Below the pieces are notes generated by a model. The model saw nothing but the letters and a program-made list of their open reading frames with translations. It was not told the DNA's origin and made no database searches. Below, in pieces: positions 37,657 through 47,030 of a stretch of DNA of 64,000 bases (positions are counted from its first letter, which is position 1; each line of letters opens with the position of its first letter). The DNA comes from Enterococcus sp. (GTDB taxonomy: Bacteria > Bacillota > Bacilli > Lactobacillales > Enterococcaceae). The DNA is taken from assembly GCF_022711995.1 (NCBI RefSeq), contig NZ_JALAHI010000041.1:30062-94061 (forward strand), read 5' to 3'. Both the position numbers and the translations under genes were made by a program.

Positions 37657-38661
37657 TTAATACTCGAATTGACGATAGTAGCGGCGAATTTCCATTGGAT
37701 GGCAATTCATTTGTTCCACATAGGCGTCAATACGTTGTGTCACACAATGCATCAATAAATGCGACAGTACACGTCCACGATATTTTTCACTGATTCCAGC
37801 AACAGGATAATCTTTCGTATCAATCAGAGTATAGTCGCCGCAAATTCTTGGCAATAATTTAGCTACTCGTTCTGATAACGGCCGTTGTTCATCTTCGCCT
37901 AAAAAGACGGTCACCGGGGTTGTTTCGTCAACGATTTCCAATGTACCGTGAAGAAATTCAGCGGCGTGGATTGATTTAGAACGTAACCAACTTTGTTCTT
38001 CCCAGTAGCACATAGCGTAAGAATAAACAGCCCCCCATTGATTTCCCGCACCGATGAAGTAATGCATCGCATCATGACGGTGTTTTTCTGCAAACTTACG
38101 GCCAAATTCATCCGCTTGTTTCTCTGCTTCTACTAATCCTTTTGCTAGATGCTGATCCAATTCTTGATAATACTCTTCGTAATCAGGAAAATCGCCATGA
38201 TTTTTCATTAAACGATCCGCAACCATAAAGAATTTGATTTGTTCTGTTCCCGGTGCAGGATACGTGATGACATGATCACATTGTTCTGCTAAAACACTGC
38301 CTTCTGCATCAATAAATCCTAGTAAAGTCGCTCCTACTTTTTTGATTTCTGCAACAGCTTTTACCACTTCTTGTGTTGTTCCAGTGACAGAGGACAAAAT
38401 AACTAATGAATCTTTGGTCAAACGACGGTTGCCTGTCGTATAGTATTCCGCTGCATGTTGAACGTAAACCGGCAGGTCGCTTTTTCCATTGATGTACGTG
38501 ACAGCTTGCATTGCAGAAGCATAGGTACCGCCAATTCCTAGATAATAGATGGCATCAAAGCCTTTTTCGTCAATAGCGTCGACTAATTTTTCGACTTCCG
38601 GACGCAGATCCAGCATTCCTTGAATGTTGTCAATTTGTTGTTGTTCATTAAATTTAAGCAT
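37657..38661 (-). CDS. gfrF: SIS-domain deglycase, fructoselysine-6-phosphate deglycase type
   Basis: 334-residue protein with two SIS sugar-phosphate-binding domains: IYYLGIGGTYASAMQAV and LSSVTGTTQEVVKAV in the first half, FIGAGNQWGAVYSYA and SKSIHAAEFLHGTLEIVD in the second. The C-terminal end NCHPMEIRRYYRQFEY matches the pattern of FrlB-type deglycases. It is predicted to split fructoselysine-6-phosphate to lysine and glucose-6-phosphate. Last gene of the PTS operon, 10 nt after the other SIS gene; the pairing of two SIS enzymes with a mannose-family PTS is the gfr arrangement. The substrate is inferred, not seen. Confidence 0.72.
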   Translation of the reverse strand: MLKFNEQQQIDNIQGMLDLRPEVEKLVDAIDEKGFDAIYYLGIGGTYASAMQAVTYINGKSDLPVYVQHAAEYYTTGNRRLTKDSLVILSSVTGTTQEVVKAVAEIKKVGATLLGFIDAEGSVLAEQCDHVITYPAPGTEQIKFFMVADRLMKNHGDFPDYEEYYQELDQHLAKGLVEAEKQADEFGRKFAEKHRHDAMHYFIGAGNQWGAVYSYAMCYWEEQSWLRSKSIHAAEFLHGTLEIVDETTPVTVFLGEDEQRPLSERVAKLLPRICGDYTLIDTKDYPVAGISEKYRGRVLSHLLMHCVTQRIDAYVEQMNCHPMEIRRYYRQFEY

Positions 38662-38671
38662 TTTTCCACCT

Positions 38672-39721
38672 CTAAATTTTACTTTTTAATACTTGATCGA
38701 AATCATCAAAAATCCGTTTACTCAAATCGATTCCTTTTGCAGCAGCTCCCAGATAGGCGAAAACTTGAAACGGAATAACTAAAAGCAATGGAGAAAAAAG
38801 TTCCTCCCCTGCACTTGCCAATCCCAGTGTGTCATCCTCCGTTGTGCTTGCTGTAGTGACTGTAAAGGTTTTGCCGACATAAGGCGTCATATAGCGGCGC
38901 AATAATTGAGACCTTGTTTGATTCGAGCTTGGTGCTTCAATAAAGAAGAGCACATGCTCATGGTCTGCTTCAAGATAGGGACCATGCATGTAGGCTTCTA
39001 ATTCAAACCCTTGAGAAGGGACCCGCAGAGTTTCGGTAAATTTCGTTTCAAATTCTTTTGCGATTCCCCAGTTAGGACCATACCCTACTGTGACAAACCG
39101 ATTCGCCAATTTAAAAATACTCGTATTCTTTTCAAAAAATTCAATCGACTGATCAATGACTTGCGGAATAGAATCGATCATGTCTGCTAACTGCTTTTTG
39201 ACAGCCGACACTTGCTCGTCAGACAAAATCCCCTTGCTATAGCCAATAGATGCCCCTAATAAATAGAGTTGCATTACTGTTGCCGAAAAACCTTTCGTCA
39301 CAAAGCCAACGGTTTCGATGCCAGTTCCTAAATCAATCATTTCATTTACTTTTTGAGCAAGAGGACTTTTGGGATCGCTGCTTAACCCCATCGTATAAAG
39401 CCCTCTTTCTGCCAAGCTTGTTACTGCATCGATGGTAGAAGCACTTTTTCCACTCTGAGAAACTGCCAAAACTGTCTTAATTCCTTTGGAAAGATGTCCA
39501 TAATGGTTAAAGTGATATGGTTCTTCAATGGTGATAGCAATCTGTGCCATCTCTTCCATCGCATATTTGGCTGCGAGACAGGCATTATACGAAGAGCCTG
39601 TCGCCAAAATCAGTAAATCTTCAATAGTCGCTTTTGCTGCTTCTTTTTTCGGATCGAAGGCCTGCAAGATCTCAATGAGCGTTGCCTGTTCTTCCTGTAT
39701 ATAATCCATCATTGTTGCCAC
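38672..39721 (-). CDS. gfrE: SIS-domain deglycase, glucoselysine-6-phosphate deglycase type
   Basis: 349 residues with two SIS domains resembling the isomerase half of GlmS: LLILATGSSYNACLAAKYA, VLAVSQSGKSASTIDAVTSL, VTVGYGPNWGIAKEFETKF, GFELEAYMHGPYLEAD and the C-terminal GIDLSKRIFDDFDQVLKS. GTG start chosen because GGGGGA lies 7 nt before it; the first ATG is nine bases further in and too far from that site. Predicted to release lysine from glucoselysine-6-phosphate, by analogy with the gfr operon. An alternative is another aminosugar isomerase. Confidence 0.7.
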   Translation of the reverse strand: MATMMDYIQEEQATLIEILQAFDPKKEAAKATIEDLLILATGSSYNACLAAKYAMEEMAQIAITIEEPYHFNHYGHLSKGIKTVLAVSQSGKSASTIDAVTSLAERGLYTMGLSSDPKSPLAQKVNEMIDLGTGIETVGFVTKGFSATVMQLYLLGASIGYSKGILSDEQVSAVKKQLADMIDSIPQVIDQSIEFFEKNTSIFKLANRFVTVGYGPNWGIAKEFETKFTETLRVPSQGFELEAYMHGPYLEADHEHVLFFIEAPSSNQTRSQLLRRYMTPYVGKTFTVTTASTTEDDTLGLASAGEELFSPLLLVIPFQVFAYLGAAAKGIDLSKRIFDDFDQVLKSKI

Positions 39722-39733
39722 AACAAATCCCCC

Positions 39734-40558
39734 TTAAAAGAGTCCAATCAATGAGCCCAAAATACCTACTACTGCTAATCCGAGCAGAATAATCAACGGT
39801 TTAACTTCTTTTTTCAGAAGGTAGAACACTGCCCCAAAGGCACCAAGAGAGAGAATTTTAGGAATGATATCGTCGAAAATACTTTGAACCGTCACTGCAT
39901 TCTCACCGGAACCAATCTGCAACGGGATATTGATATCGATCATCGTTGCCGTCATTCCACCGACCACCATCAAACCAATGATTGCCGCACCGTAAGTCAA
40001 GCTTTCCATCATGCCGTTTTCTTGGATTTTCTTTAAAAATCCCGTTCCAAGCTTGTATCCCCAACCAGTTGCAAAATAACGAAACAGTAAATGAGGAATA
40101 TTGAAAATCAACAAGAACAAAATCGGCCCCAAAATGTTTCCTTGTAATGCCAATGAAGTTCCTACCCCAGTAGCAATCAGCCGTAATGTTCCCCAAAAGA
40201 AGGAGTCGCCAATCCCAGCTAAAGGCCCCATCAAAGATGTTTTGATGTTATCGATCGCTGAAGAATCAAAATTGGGATCATTGACACTTTCTTCTTCCAT
40301 TGCGGCATTGATTCCTAAAATAAGGGTTACGATATGAGGTGTCGTGTTGAAAAATTCCAGATGGCGTTTCAATGCATCTGCCATTGCTTCTTTTGACGTA
40401 TAGAGTTTCTTCAAGATTGGAATCATCGCATAAACATAGGCAAGGTTCATTTGACGCTCATAATTCCATGAAAATTCCATTTGAAATGAACGCCAGAAGA
40501 CACGATTCAAATCTTTTTTTGTAATTTCACGCTTCTCATTAGAAGTCTTCATCATCAT
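39734..40558 (-). CDS. gfrD: PTS mannose-family subunit IID
   Basis: 274-residue IID membrane component: ITKKDLNRVFWRSFQMEFSWNYERQMNLAYVY at the start, GPLAGIGDSFFWGTLRLIATGVG in the middle, and C-terminal hydrophobic segments ending IILLGLAVVGILGSLIGLF. Three ATGs in tandem follow a GGGGAGG site; the first gives 6-nt spacing. The start lies inside the end of gfrC (20-nt overlap). With IIC it forms the sugar channel. Confidence 0.92.
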   Translation of the reverse strand: MMMKTSNEKREITKKDLNRVFWRSFQMEFSWNYERQMNLAYVYAMIPILKKLYTSKEAMADALKRHLEFFNTTPHIVTLILGINAAMEEESVNDPNFDSSAIDNIKTSLMGPLAGIGDSFFWGTLRLIATGVGTSLALQGNILGPILFLLIFNIPHLLFRYFATGWGYKLGTGFLKKIQENGMMESLTYGAAIIGLMVVGGMTATMIDINIPLQIGSGENAVTVQSIFDDIIPKILSLGAFGAVFYLLKKEVKPLIILLGLAVVGILGSLIGLF

Positions 40559-41324
40559 CAAGTACCTCCCCTGAAGTTGTTTGCACAGATTGACCTTGTC
40601 CACGGAAATTTCTTAAATTCACCACGACAACAGCTGTGATTGCTCCGAAAATCGCAATTCCTGTGACTGGCAGTTCTAAATAAGCGGCTAACGCAAAGCC
40701 TAAAAAGAAATAAGGTGCAACTTGTTTATTGATCAGTAATCTCGCCAACATCGCAAATCCAAGAGCTGGAATCAATCCGGTTGCAACAGATAAGCCGTTT
40801 TGAACAAATGCCGGAATCTTATCCAATAAGTGACTGATTGTACTGCTGCCCACCATGAAAGAGATTGTTACGACAAGAGCCAACATCAGTGATAAGCCGA
40901 AACCTGCTAGTAAATGCATTCTTTCTACACCTTTGTAGTTTCCGTCTGCTGCATAGAGATCCGCTTTTTGGTTCATCATAGGGATAAGTAGTCCCAAGTA
41001 AATATTTTTTAAGATAAGTGTCAATGTTGCAATTGGAAGACCTAGCAATAACGCGGTCTCCGTTCCTGCTCCTGCAGTGATGGCAAAAGCGGTTCCCAAA
41101 ATCCCTCCTGTTACGACATCCGGTGGGATAGAGGCACCGACAGAGAAAGAACCAATAAATGCTAATTCCAATGTTGCTCCCATAATAACTCCGGTACTGA
41201 TATCTCCCAATACGATTCCCGTAAACAATCCGGTAACAATCGGACGTGAAAGCAGTGAAGTTCCTAACGCATATTCAGACTGTGCAATAAATGCAACAAT
41301 TCCAAGTAAAATTGCTTGCAGCAT
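40539..41324 (-). CDS. gfrC: PTS mannose-family subunit IIC
   Basis: 261-residue IIC permease with the family motifs QSEYALGTSLLSRPIVTGLFTGIVLGD and GATLELAFIGSFSVGASIPPDVVTGGILGTAFAI, about eight membrane segments, and an acidic tail LDDDEDF. AAAGGAG ribosome site. 17 nt after gfrB. Confidence 0.93.
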   Translation of the reverse strand: MLQAILLGIVAFIAQSEYALGTSLLSRPIVTGLFTGIVLGDISTGVIMGATLELAFIGSFSVGASIPPDVVTGGILGTAFAITAGAGTETALLLGLPIATLTLILKNIYLGLLIPMMNQKADLYAADGNYKGVERMHLLAGFGLSLMLALVVTISFMVGSSTISHLLDKIPAFVQNGLSVATGLIPALGFAMLARLLINKQVAPYFFLGFALAAYLELPVTGIAIFGAITAVVVVNLRNFRGQGQSVQTTSGEVLDDDEDF

Positions 41325-41341
41325 CTTTTTTGCTCCTTTCT

Positions 41342-41812
41342 TTATAAAACATCTTCGACAGCGACTTTTTTATCAGAAGGCACTTGCCGAATATCAACAG
41401 CGATTCCTTTTGCAACCATTTTTTTCAGAAGTTCTTCCTCTTCTGGTAAGACATTGACTGCTTTGCCAATGTTTTTGGTGCCTTCTTTGGCTTTGATCCC
41501 CCCCAAATTGATCTTGTCGATCTCTGGACAGTTTTCAGCTAACTTGTAGGCATCTTCGATGGATTCTACGACGATAAATAATTTGTATTTATCTGTCACA
41601 CCGCTTTTCAACGCATGGATGGAATCTTCGATGGATTTGATCACTAGCTTCACCCCTTGTGGTTTTGCCAGCTTGATCGTTGTCTTACGAATGTCATTGG
41701 TGGGCACATCATCATTGGCGATCAAAATGCAGTCTGCGCCTAAACTTTGGGTCCAAGAAAATGCGACTTGGCCATGTAATAGTCGATGATCGACTCGTGT
41801 CAAAATAATCAT
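41342..41812 (-). CDS. gfrB: PTS mannose-family subunit IIB
   Basis: 156-residue cytoplasmic IIB: the N-terminal LTRVDHRLLHGQVAFSW contains the phosphorylated His (His13 here), followed by ADCILIANDDV and NLGGIKAKEGTKNIGKAV. It passes phosphate from IIA to the incoming sugar. 10 nt after gfrA. Confidence 0.94.
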   Translation of the reverse strand: MIILTRVDHRLLHGQVAFSWTQSLGADCILIANDDVPTNDIRKTTIKLAKPQGVKLVIKSIEDSIHALKSGVTDKYKLFIVVESIEDAYKLAENCPEIDKINLGGIKAKEGTKNIGKAVNVLPEEEELLKKMVAKGIAVDIRQVPSDKKVAVEDVL

Positions 41813-41822
41813 GTCGTTCCTC

Positions 41823-42242
41823 CTAAAATTCTTCTTCTTCGATTTCTTTTGCTACACTGTCATTGCAGAACTGGATCATGTCTCTTGAATTTTCCAGCAC
41901 TTGTTGGATCGTTTTTGAGATGGCACCTCCTCCTTGAAGTTGTGTTGTCAACTCAATCAATAATGGCAAATTCAATCCTGCGATCAAGTAGAAATTCGGT
42001 TGCTGGATATAACGTAAAAATTCATTGTTCACGCTGCCGCCGAAAATATCTGTGATGACGATTATTTCGTGTTGCTTATATGTTTCCATCAGTGTATCCA
42101 CCGTTGTCGTCAGATCAAATGCTTCTTCCACATAACAGTCAATCGCAAGGACTGATTGTTTTTTGCCGCAGATAAGTTCTAACGAATGTAAGATTCCTGA
42201 TGCAAATCGACCGTGTGATGCCAAAATAACGATTTGCTCCAC
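41823..42242 (-). CDS. gfrA: PTS mannose-family subunit IIA
   Basis: About 139-residue IIA domain; the phosphorylated His is in VILASHGRFASG, and IVITDIFGGSVNNEF is the second family motif. I use a GTG start (MEQIVILASHG) with GAGGTG 6 nt upstream; a GTG three codons earlier is nearly as good. The frame is open to 42311, but that would begin inside the terminator and before the sigma-54 transcription start. First gene of the operon. Confidence 0.88.
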   Translation of the reverse strand: MEQIVILASHGRFASGILHSLELICGKKQSVLAIDCYVEEAFDLTTTVDTLMETYKQHEIIVITDIFGGSVNNEFLRYIQQPNFYLIAGLNLPLLIELTTQLQGGGAISKTIQQVLENSRDMIQFCNDSVAKEIEEEEF

Positions 42243-42282
42243 TGCTTTCACCTCACTTTGCTCCGAGTTACACTTTATTAAA

Positions 42283-42299
42283 CGCAAAAAGCGTGCCAA
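42283..42299 (-). promoter_or_regulatory. Sigma-54 (-24/-12) promoter of the gfr operon
   Basis: Minus strand reads TTGGCACGCTTTTTGCG: a -24 GG and -12 GC separated by exactly 10 nt, matching the RpoN consensus TGGCACG-N4-TTGC completely. It faces gfrA, about 40 nt from its start, and directly follows the gene for a LevR-type sigma-54 activator. Confidence 0.88.
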
Positions 42300-42318
42300 A
42301 AAAAGTGGCACGCTTTTT
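42286..42318 (-). terminator. Terminator of gfrR, overlapping the sigma-54 promoter
   Basis: 13-bp stem AAAAAGCGTGCCA/TGGCACGCTTTTT with a 7-nt loop, 8 nt after the gfrR stop. The 3' arm plus its T tract (minus strand) is the same DNA as the -24/-12 promoter elements. Confidence 0.85.
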
Positions 42319-42325
42319 TTCTCGA

Positions 42326-45100
42326 TTAAAAATCTGCTTCAACCATTGAAGAATCAGTGTTTCCAAATAATACATCGTAGATATAACAAACTTCAGATTC
42401 CGGTATCGCGACACTGTAAACCTTTTCAATGACACTAAATGCTTTTTTGATTTCATTTAGCTGTTTTTCATGACACTGAAGCAATGTGTCGCTGGCATGA
42501 TAATTTTCAATGGCTTCGTTTCTGATGAGCCGCTCAATCAAACAACTTGTGTGAACAAATAATGCAAGCTTACGATCATTGGCGATTCGATGTTGCCACA
42601 TACGTTCCAGATTTCCCACGAAGAATTCCATCTGGGAAATTACTTTCTCGGTATCCAAGATCGTCACCGATTGGATCACTCGATCCAATGAAAAGTTTCG
42701 CACTAATTGATTGTTCACATAGGCGATCATGTCTTCATCCAACTCTTCTTTTAACCAGCCTAACAACACCTCTGTCCCCGCACCGGAAATCAGTTCTTCT
42801 AGTGAGATAAAAGGTGCGAGCTCTTGCCGGGGTTTGTTGGTTCCCACAACGCCTACGATATCATAAGTCGCAAAAGCTTGTTGGATATGTTCGCTGTTTT
42901 CCAACTGTTTGAACTCATAAGGGAGAACGCGAATCTGTAGATGATCAGGAATACTTTTTTCTAATAAGTTTGAGATTTGGACAGCCGTCCCGATCCCCGT
43001 GGAACAAGTGGTGATCACGACCTTCTCTTTTTTCGTTGGCGGAAGAATGATTTCCCATTCATTTTGATGGTAGGCATTTACTCGCTCTGGAATCTCTTTT
43101 AAGGAAACATTCTGCTGAATACATTCCCCCACAGCAATGGCTAAACTTGTCGTTACATTGTTCATCATCACGATAGGAACCGTTAATTCTGGAATGTATT
43201 GATAGATTTCTTTTAACGACCCCATGTCGAACAAGACCACCAGTCCATTGGATACATCATTTTTCTGAATATATGTCGTAATCCTTTCGGCGATTTGCTT
43301 GGGAGTGACATCTAGCGGCATATCGAAGGATTGAAAAACCGATTCATTCAACAAGCGGTTCGCAACATTAGCGACACTGCTCGCCGTTGCATAACCATGG
43401 GCTACGATGATGCTTCTAGGAAGCAATGAATCCTTTGAATACCCCATATCATTGATATAGATGGTAAATAAAATGCGGTCCATGCTTGTTAGCTCAATGT
43501 CCAACGCTTTTTGCACTAAGCCCAAGAGATTCTCGGTATAGCGGTCACTGGTGGAATAATGTTTTTTGACACTTTTTAATAAGTTCTCGGTCAGTAAGAT
43601 CTTGTCTTGATCATCTGGCAGCCATTCCACATTTCTCCGCAGCCATAAATAGTAACTGATCGTATAAACCATACTGCCGTTGAAACTGATTTGGAAGGAA
43701 TGCTCGATTTGCTCCATCATTCGCTGAACATGCTCTGTCACAAAAATCATCGTCCGTTGCTTTTGTTCCTGCTTATGATCAAACAACAGATTTTCAAACA
43801 GTCGTTCGATCACTTTAGAAATAGGATCAGCGGCGGCGGCAAAGTCTTGACCGGCTTGAACATAGCTAAGCAGAATCTGCTCATACGTATGGATGATTTT
43901 TTGTTGTTCTGGCTCGCTTTCCACAGTCAGCTGCTGAATTTGTGTTTGGCCATCAATAAGAACGGGTTGCATCGCAGCCAGTTCATTGGGTTCATCTGTC
44001 AATTGCAGCAAATGTTCCGGTAAATGATACACCGTGACCGCTATTTTTTTGGCATCCCGTTTTAGACTGGCTGTGTAGCTTTTGGCGGTAATGATCTTTA
44101 TCGTGCTTTTCAATTCCCCGACGTTTCCCGAAAAATGACCGGTTGTCAAAATTTCGATTACTTGAGGTGAGATTTCCAGAGGCAGTCCGATCCGTTTTTG
44201 TTCCTCATAGAACGCTTGCAAAATCAGCTGTTTCCGTTCAGAAAGCGTTCGTTCTTCCAACGCAGGGAGCGTGGTTTGAATCGGGATCCGTCGCAAGAAA
44301 GTTGTTAAAAAGGTTTGTTTCAAATCTTCGGTTGTCGCAAAAACCAAGCGACAATTCACCGTGATTGGTCGACCGGTATCTCCCATACGATAAATGACTC
44401 CCTGATCCAGAAAGGTAAATAATTTTTCTTGTCCTTCAGCGTTCAACCGGTGAACTTCATCGAGAAACAAGACCCCGCCATCTGCTGCCTCAAAAGCGCC
44501 GCCGCGATCTTCTTCTGCGCCGGTAAAGGCCCCTTTGACATGACCAAACAAATTGCTGGTCAATAGCTCTTGGTTATTGGCATATTGGGCACAATTGATC
44601 GTGATCAAAGGCGCATCGACCTCCAATAATTCATTGGCCACACAGTAATGATGGAACATTTTCACCAGAAAACTCTTCCCAGTCCCACTTTCTCCTGTCA
44701 ACAGAAAGGGAAGCCCACCATTGGGATAAAAAGCTGCCATCTTGATCTGCTCAATGACTTCTGCGAGACTCCCTTTACTGCCGATGACACTAGAAAAGAA
44801 ATCTTCTTTTTGATCAAAGAAGGGCTTTTCCGCTGCCACTGCTGCTAAACTATCGTAAATGTTTTGCGCTAAGGGATAGTTCTGTACTTCAAATGCCTGT
44901 TTATGAAAAAAGTAAACCGGTCGGGTCGCGATTTTCACTAAACGTCCTTCTTCTGTTAACTGATTTAAATAGTGACTGACCGTATTTCTTTTAACGGAAA
45001 ATTTCTCGGCAATATCTTTCGCTGTAAATACATCGCTTACATTTTCTACAGAGAAAAAAGCCGTCTGGTTTTGCAAGTAAGCAAGTAATTGTTCTTTCAT
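42326..45100 (-). CDS. gfrR: LevR/DagR-family sigma-54-dependent activator with PRD and PTS domains
   Basis: 924-residue regulator. N-terminal winged helix (FTAKDIAEKFSVKRNTVSHYLN), AAA+ sigma-54 interaction domain with Walker A TGESGTGKSF, GHVKGAFTGAEED (the GAFTGA loop contacting sigma-54) and DGGVLFLDEVHRL, then a PRD, a mannose-type IIA domain (NGLVVLFDMGSLKEIYQY), a IIB-like domain (VVITTCSTGIGTAVQISNLL) and a second PRD to the end. PTS phosphorylation of these domains should couple activity to sugar uptake. The frame is open 31 codons upstream, but this ATG has AAGGAG 7 nt before it. It should activate the promoter at 42283-42299. Confidence 0.93.
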   Translation of the reverse strand: MKEQLLAYLQNQTAFFSVENVSDVFTAKDIAEKFSVKRNTVSHYLNQLTEEGRLVKIATRPVYFFHKQAFEVQNYPLAQNIYDSLAAVAAEKPFFDQKEDFFSSVIGSKGSLAEVIEQIKMAAFYPNGGLPFLLTGESGTGKSFLVKMFHHYCVANELLEVDAPLITINCAQYANNQELLTSNLFGHVKGAFTGAEEDRGGAFEAADGGVLFLDEVHRLNAEGQEKLFTFLDQGVIYRMGDTGRPITVNCRLVFATTEDLKQTFLTTFLRRIPIQTTLPALEERTLSERKQLILQAFYEEQKRIGLPLEISPQVIEILTTGHFSGNVGELKSTIKIITAKSYTASLKRDAKKIAVTVYHLPEHLLQLTDEPNELAAMQPVLIDGQTQIQQLTVESEPEQQKIIHTYEQILLSYVQAGQDFAAAADPISKVIERLFENLLFDHKQEQKQRTMIFVTEHVQRMMEQIEHSFQISFNGSMVYTISYYLWLRRNVEWLPDDQDKILLTENLLKSVKKHYSTSDRYTENLLGLVQKALDIELTSMDRILFTIYINDMGYSKDSLLPRSIIVAHGYATASSVANVANRLLNESVFQSFDMPLDVTPKQIAERITTYIQKNDVSNGLVVLFDMGSLKEIYQYIPELTVPIVMMNNVTTSLAIAVGECIQQNVSLKEIPERVNAYHQNEWEIILPPTKKEKVVITTCSTGIGTAVQISNLLEKSIPDHLQIRVLPYEFKQLENSEHIQQAFATYDIVGVVGTNKPRQELAPFISLEELISGAGTEVLLGWLKEELDEDMIAYVNNQLVRNFSLDRVIQSVTILDTEKVISQMEFFVGNLERMWQHRIANDRKLALFVHTSCLIERLIRNEAIENYHASDTLLQCHEKQLNEIKKAFSVIEKVYSVAIPESEVCYIYDVLFGNTDSSMVEADF

Positions 45101-45170
45101 CGCTGCTCTCCTTATCCGTATTCTCCGTTTATCATAGCTCACGTTTCTTAAAAAGCCAAGAGTCGAAAAA

Positions 45171-45217
45171 AACAAACAACCGAAAACCGTCACTAGAACG
45201 GTCTGCAGTTGTTTGTT
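45171..45217 (-). terminator. Terminator after the Old Yellow Enzyme gene
   Basis: Stem AACAAACAAC (45171-45180) with 45208-45217 and an inner ACCGT/ACGGT stem; on the minus strand it is followed by a T-rich run. It separates the OYE transcript from gfrR. Confidence 0.7.
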
Positions 45218-45321
45218 CCTTTATTGATAGAGAAATTACTTTTCAGACGGAAATTCTTCGTACCGCTGCCTCATTGCGCCAATACGAAACACGCTTTTCT
45301 CAGCTGGCTTGCTCTCGTTGC

Positions 45322-46425
45322 TTATTTCAATTTATCCGGCATGCCGTTCTTCATAAACTGCCACACACCATTGCCCAAGAAAAGCTCCCGTCGTTCTTCG
45401 CTAGTCACAAATTCTTTTATATACGCTTCTTTCCCATTCAACAGTTTACTTGTCCAATGAGGATCGATCAATAGCGCACTGCCCACTGCAAGAAGTTCTG
45501 CATGAGCCAATGCTTCATTGACTGTTTTGCTGGTATTGATGCCGCCGACACCTACCAATGGCAAGCGGCCGTTGATTTTATCATGAATGTATGCCAGCAT
45601 CGTTTTTTCTTGGTATTCTTTTGCTACCGAAACTTGATCATAGGCTTTCAAGGATATATGCAGGTAGTCTAGTTTTTCCTGACACAGATGTTCCACCAAA
45701 TACAGGGTATCCGCAAATGAAATCCCTGGATTTTCATATTCTTCTGGAGAAAAACGATACCCTACGATAAAAGGCGTTGTTGCATAGTCATCCACTGTTT
45801 TCGTCACAGCTTCGACCAAACATTTGATGAAGGTGAATCGTTTTTCCAATGACCCGCCCCAGCTGTCTGTTCTTCGATTTGAATGTGGCGAAAAGAACTG
45901 TTGCAGAAGATAGGTATTTGCTCCGTGAAGCTCGACGCCGTCAAAACCTGCTTTGATAGCTCGTTTCGTCGCTTCTGAAAAGTCCTCGATCAACTGTAAA
46001 ATTTCATCATTTGTCATTTCTCTTGGCGTTTCAGCATTTGCTCTTTCTGCGGCGATCCCGCTAGCGGAAACAGGCTGTTCTCCTCTTAGAATCTTGCTGT
46101 TAGTCATGCGACCTGCATGAAAAATTTGGAGAATTGCTTTTGTTCCATTCCGTTTGATTGCCGCTGCAAGTTGGGAAAGACTGTTGTGCATCTCATCATT
46201 GGCAACACTTAGCTCGCCTTCCCAGCCTTTACCCATATCTTGAACGTTGGCTGCACCCGTAATAACTGCCCCAACCTCGCCACTTCTCAACGAATAGTAA
46301 TTCTCTTCATTTAATGTGATTTCACCATTTTCAAAGCTCATTTTTGTTGTCATTGGCGCCATCATGATCCGATTTTTGACTGTCAATCCCCGTTTAAACT
46401 GATAGCTATCTTCCATTTTATTCAT
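45322..46425 (-). CDS. NADH:flavin oxidoreductase (Old Yellow Enzyme family)
   Basis: 367-residue FMN-dependent TIM-barrel enzyme: VKNRIMMAPMTTKMSFENGEIT (N-terminal OYE motif), ILQIFHAGRMTN, GFDGVELHGANTYLLQQFFSPHSNRRTDSWGGS (active-site His and substrate loop), and VGVGGINTSKTVNEAL with HAELLAVGSALLIDP near the C-terminus. It reduces activated C=C bonds using NADH or NADPH; the physiological substrate is unknown. An AAGGAG site lies 11 nt upstream. Confidence 0.92.
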   Translation of the reverse strand: MNKMEDSYQFKRGLTVKNRIMMAPMTTKMSFENGEITLNEENYYSLRSGEVGAVITGAANVQDMGKGWEGELSVANDEMHNSLSQLAAAIKRNGTKAILQIFHAGRMTNSKILRGEQPVSASGIAAERANAETPREMTNDEILQLIEDFSEATKRAIKAGFDGVELHGANTYLLQQFFSPHSNRRTDSWGGSLEKRFTFIKCLVEAVTKTVDDYATTPFIVGYRFSPEEYENPGISFADTLYLVEHLCQEKLDYLHISLKAYDQVSVAKEYQEKTMLAYIHDKINGRLPLVGVGGINTSKTVNEALAHAELLAVGSALLIDPHWTSKLLNGKEAYIKEFVTSEERRELFLGNGVWQFMKNGMPDKLK

Positions 46426-46489
46426 TGTGCTCTCTTCTCCTTGTCACAAAATAAGCATCCAGCTAGAGAAATCATCGTGCTTATTCTTC

Positions 46490-46975
<486 letters not shown>

Positions 46976-47030
46976 GTCCCTGTAGTCGTCAAGTTCCCCT
47001 ACTCATTAGGTTCCTCTAGTCGATTTTTCC

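Noticed and set aside
42242..42311. Longer gfrA start at 42311
   Set aside because: Would begin within the gfrR terminator and upstream of the sigma-54 start site; later GTG codons have ribosome sites.
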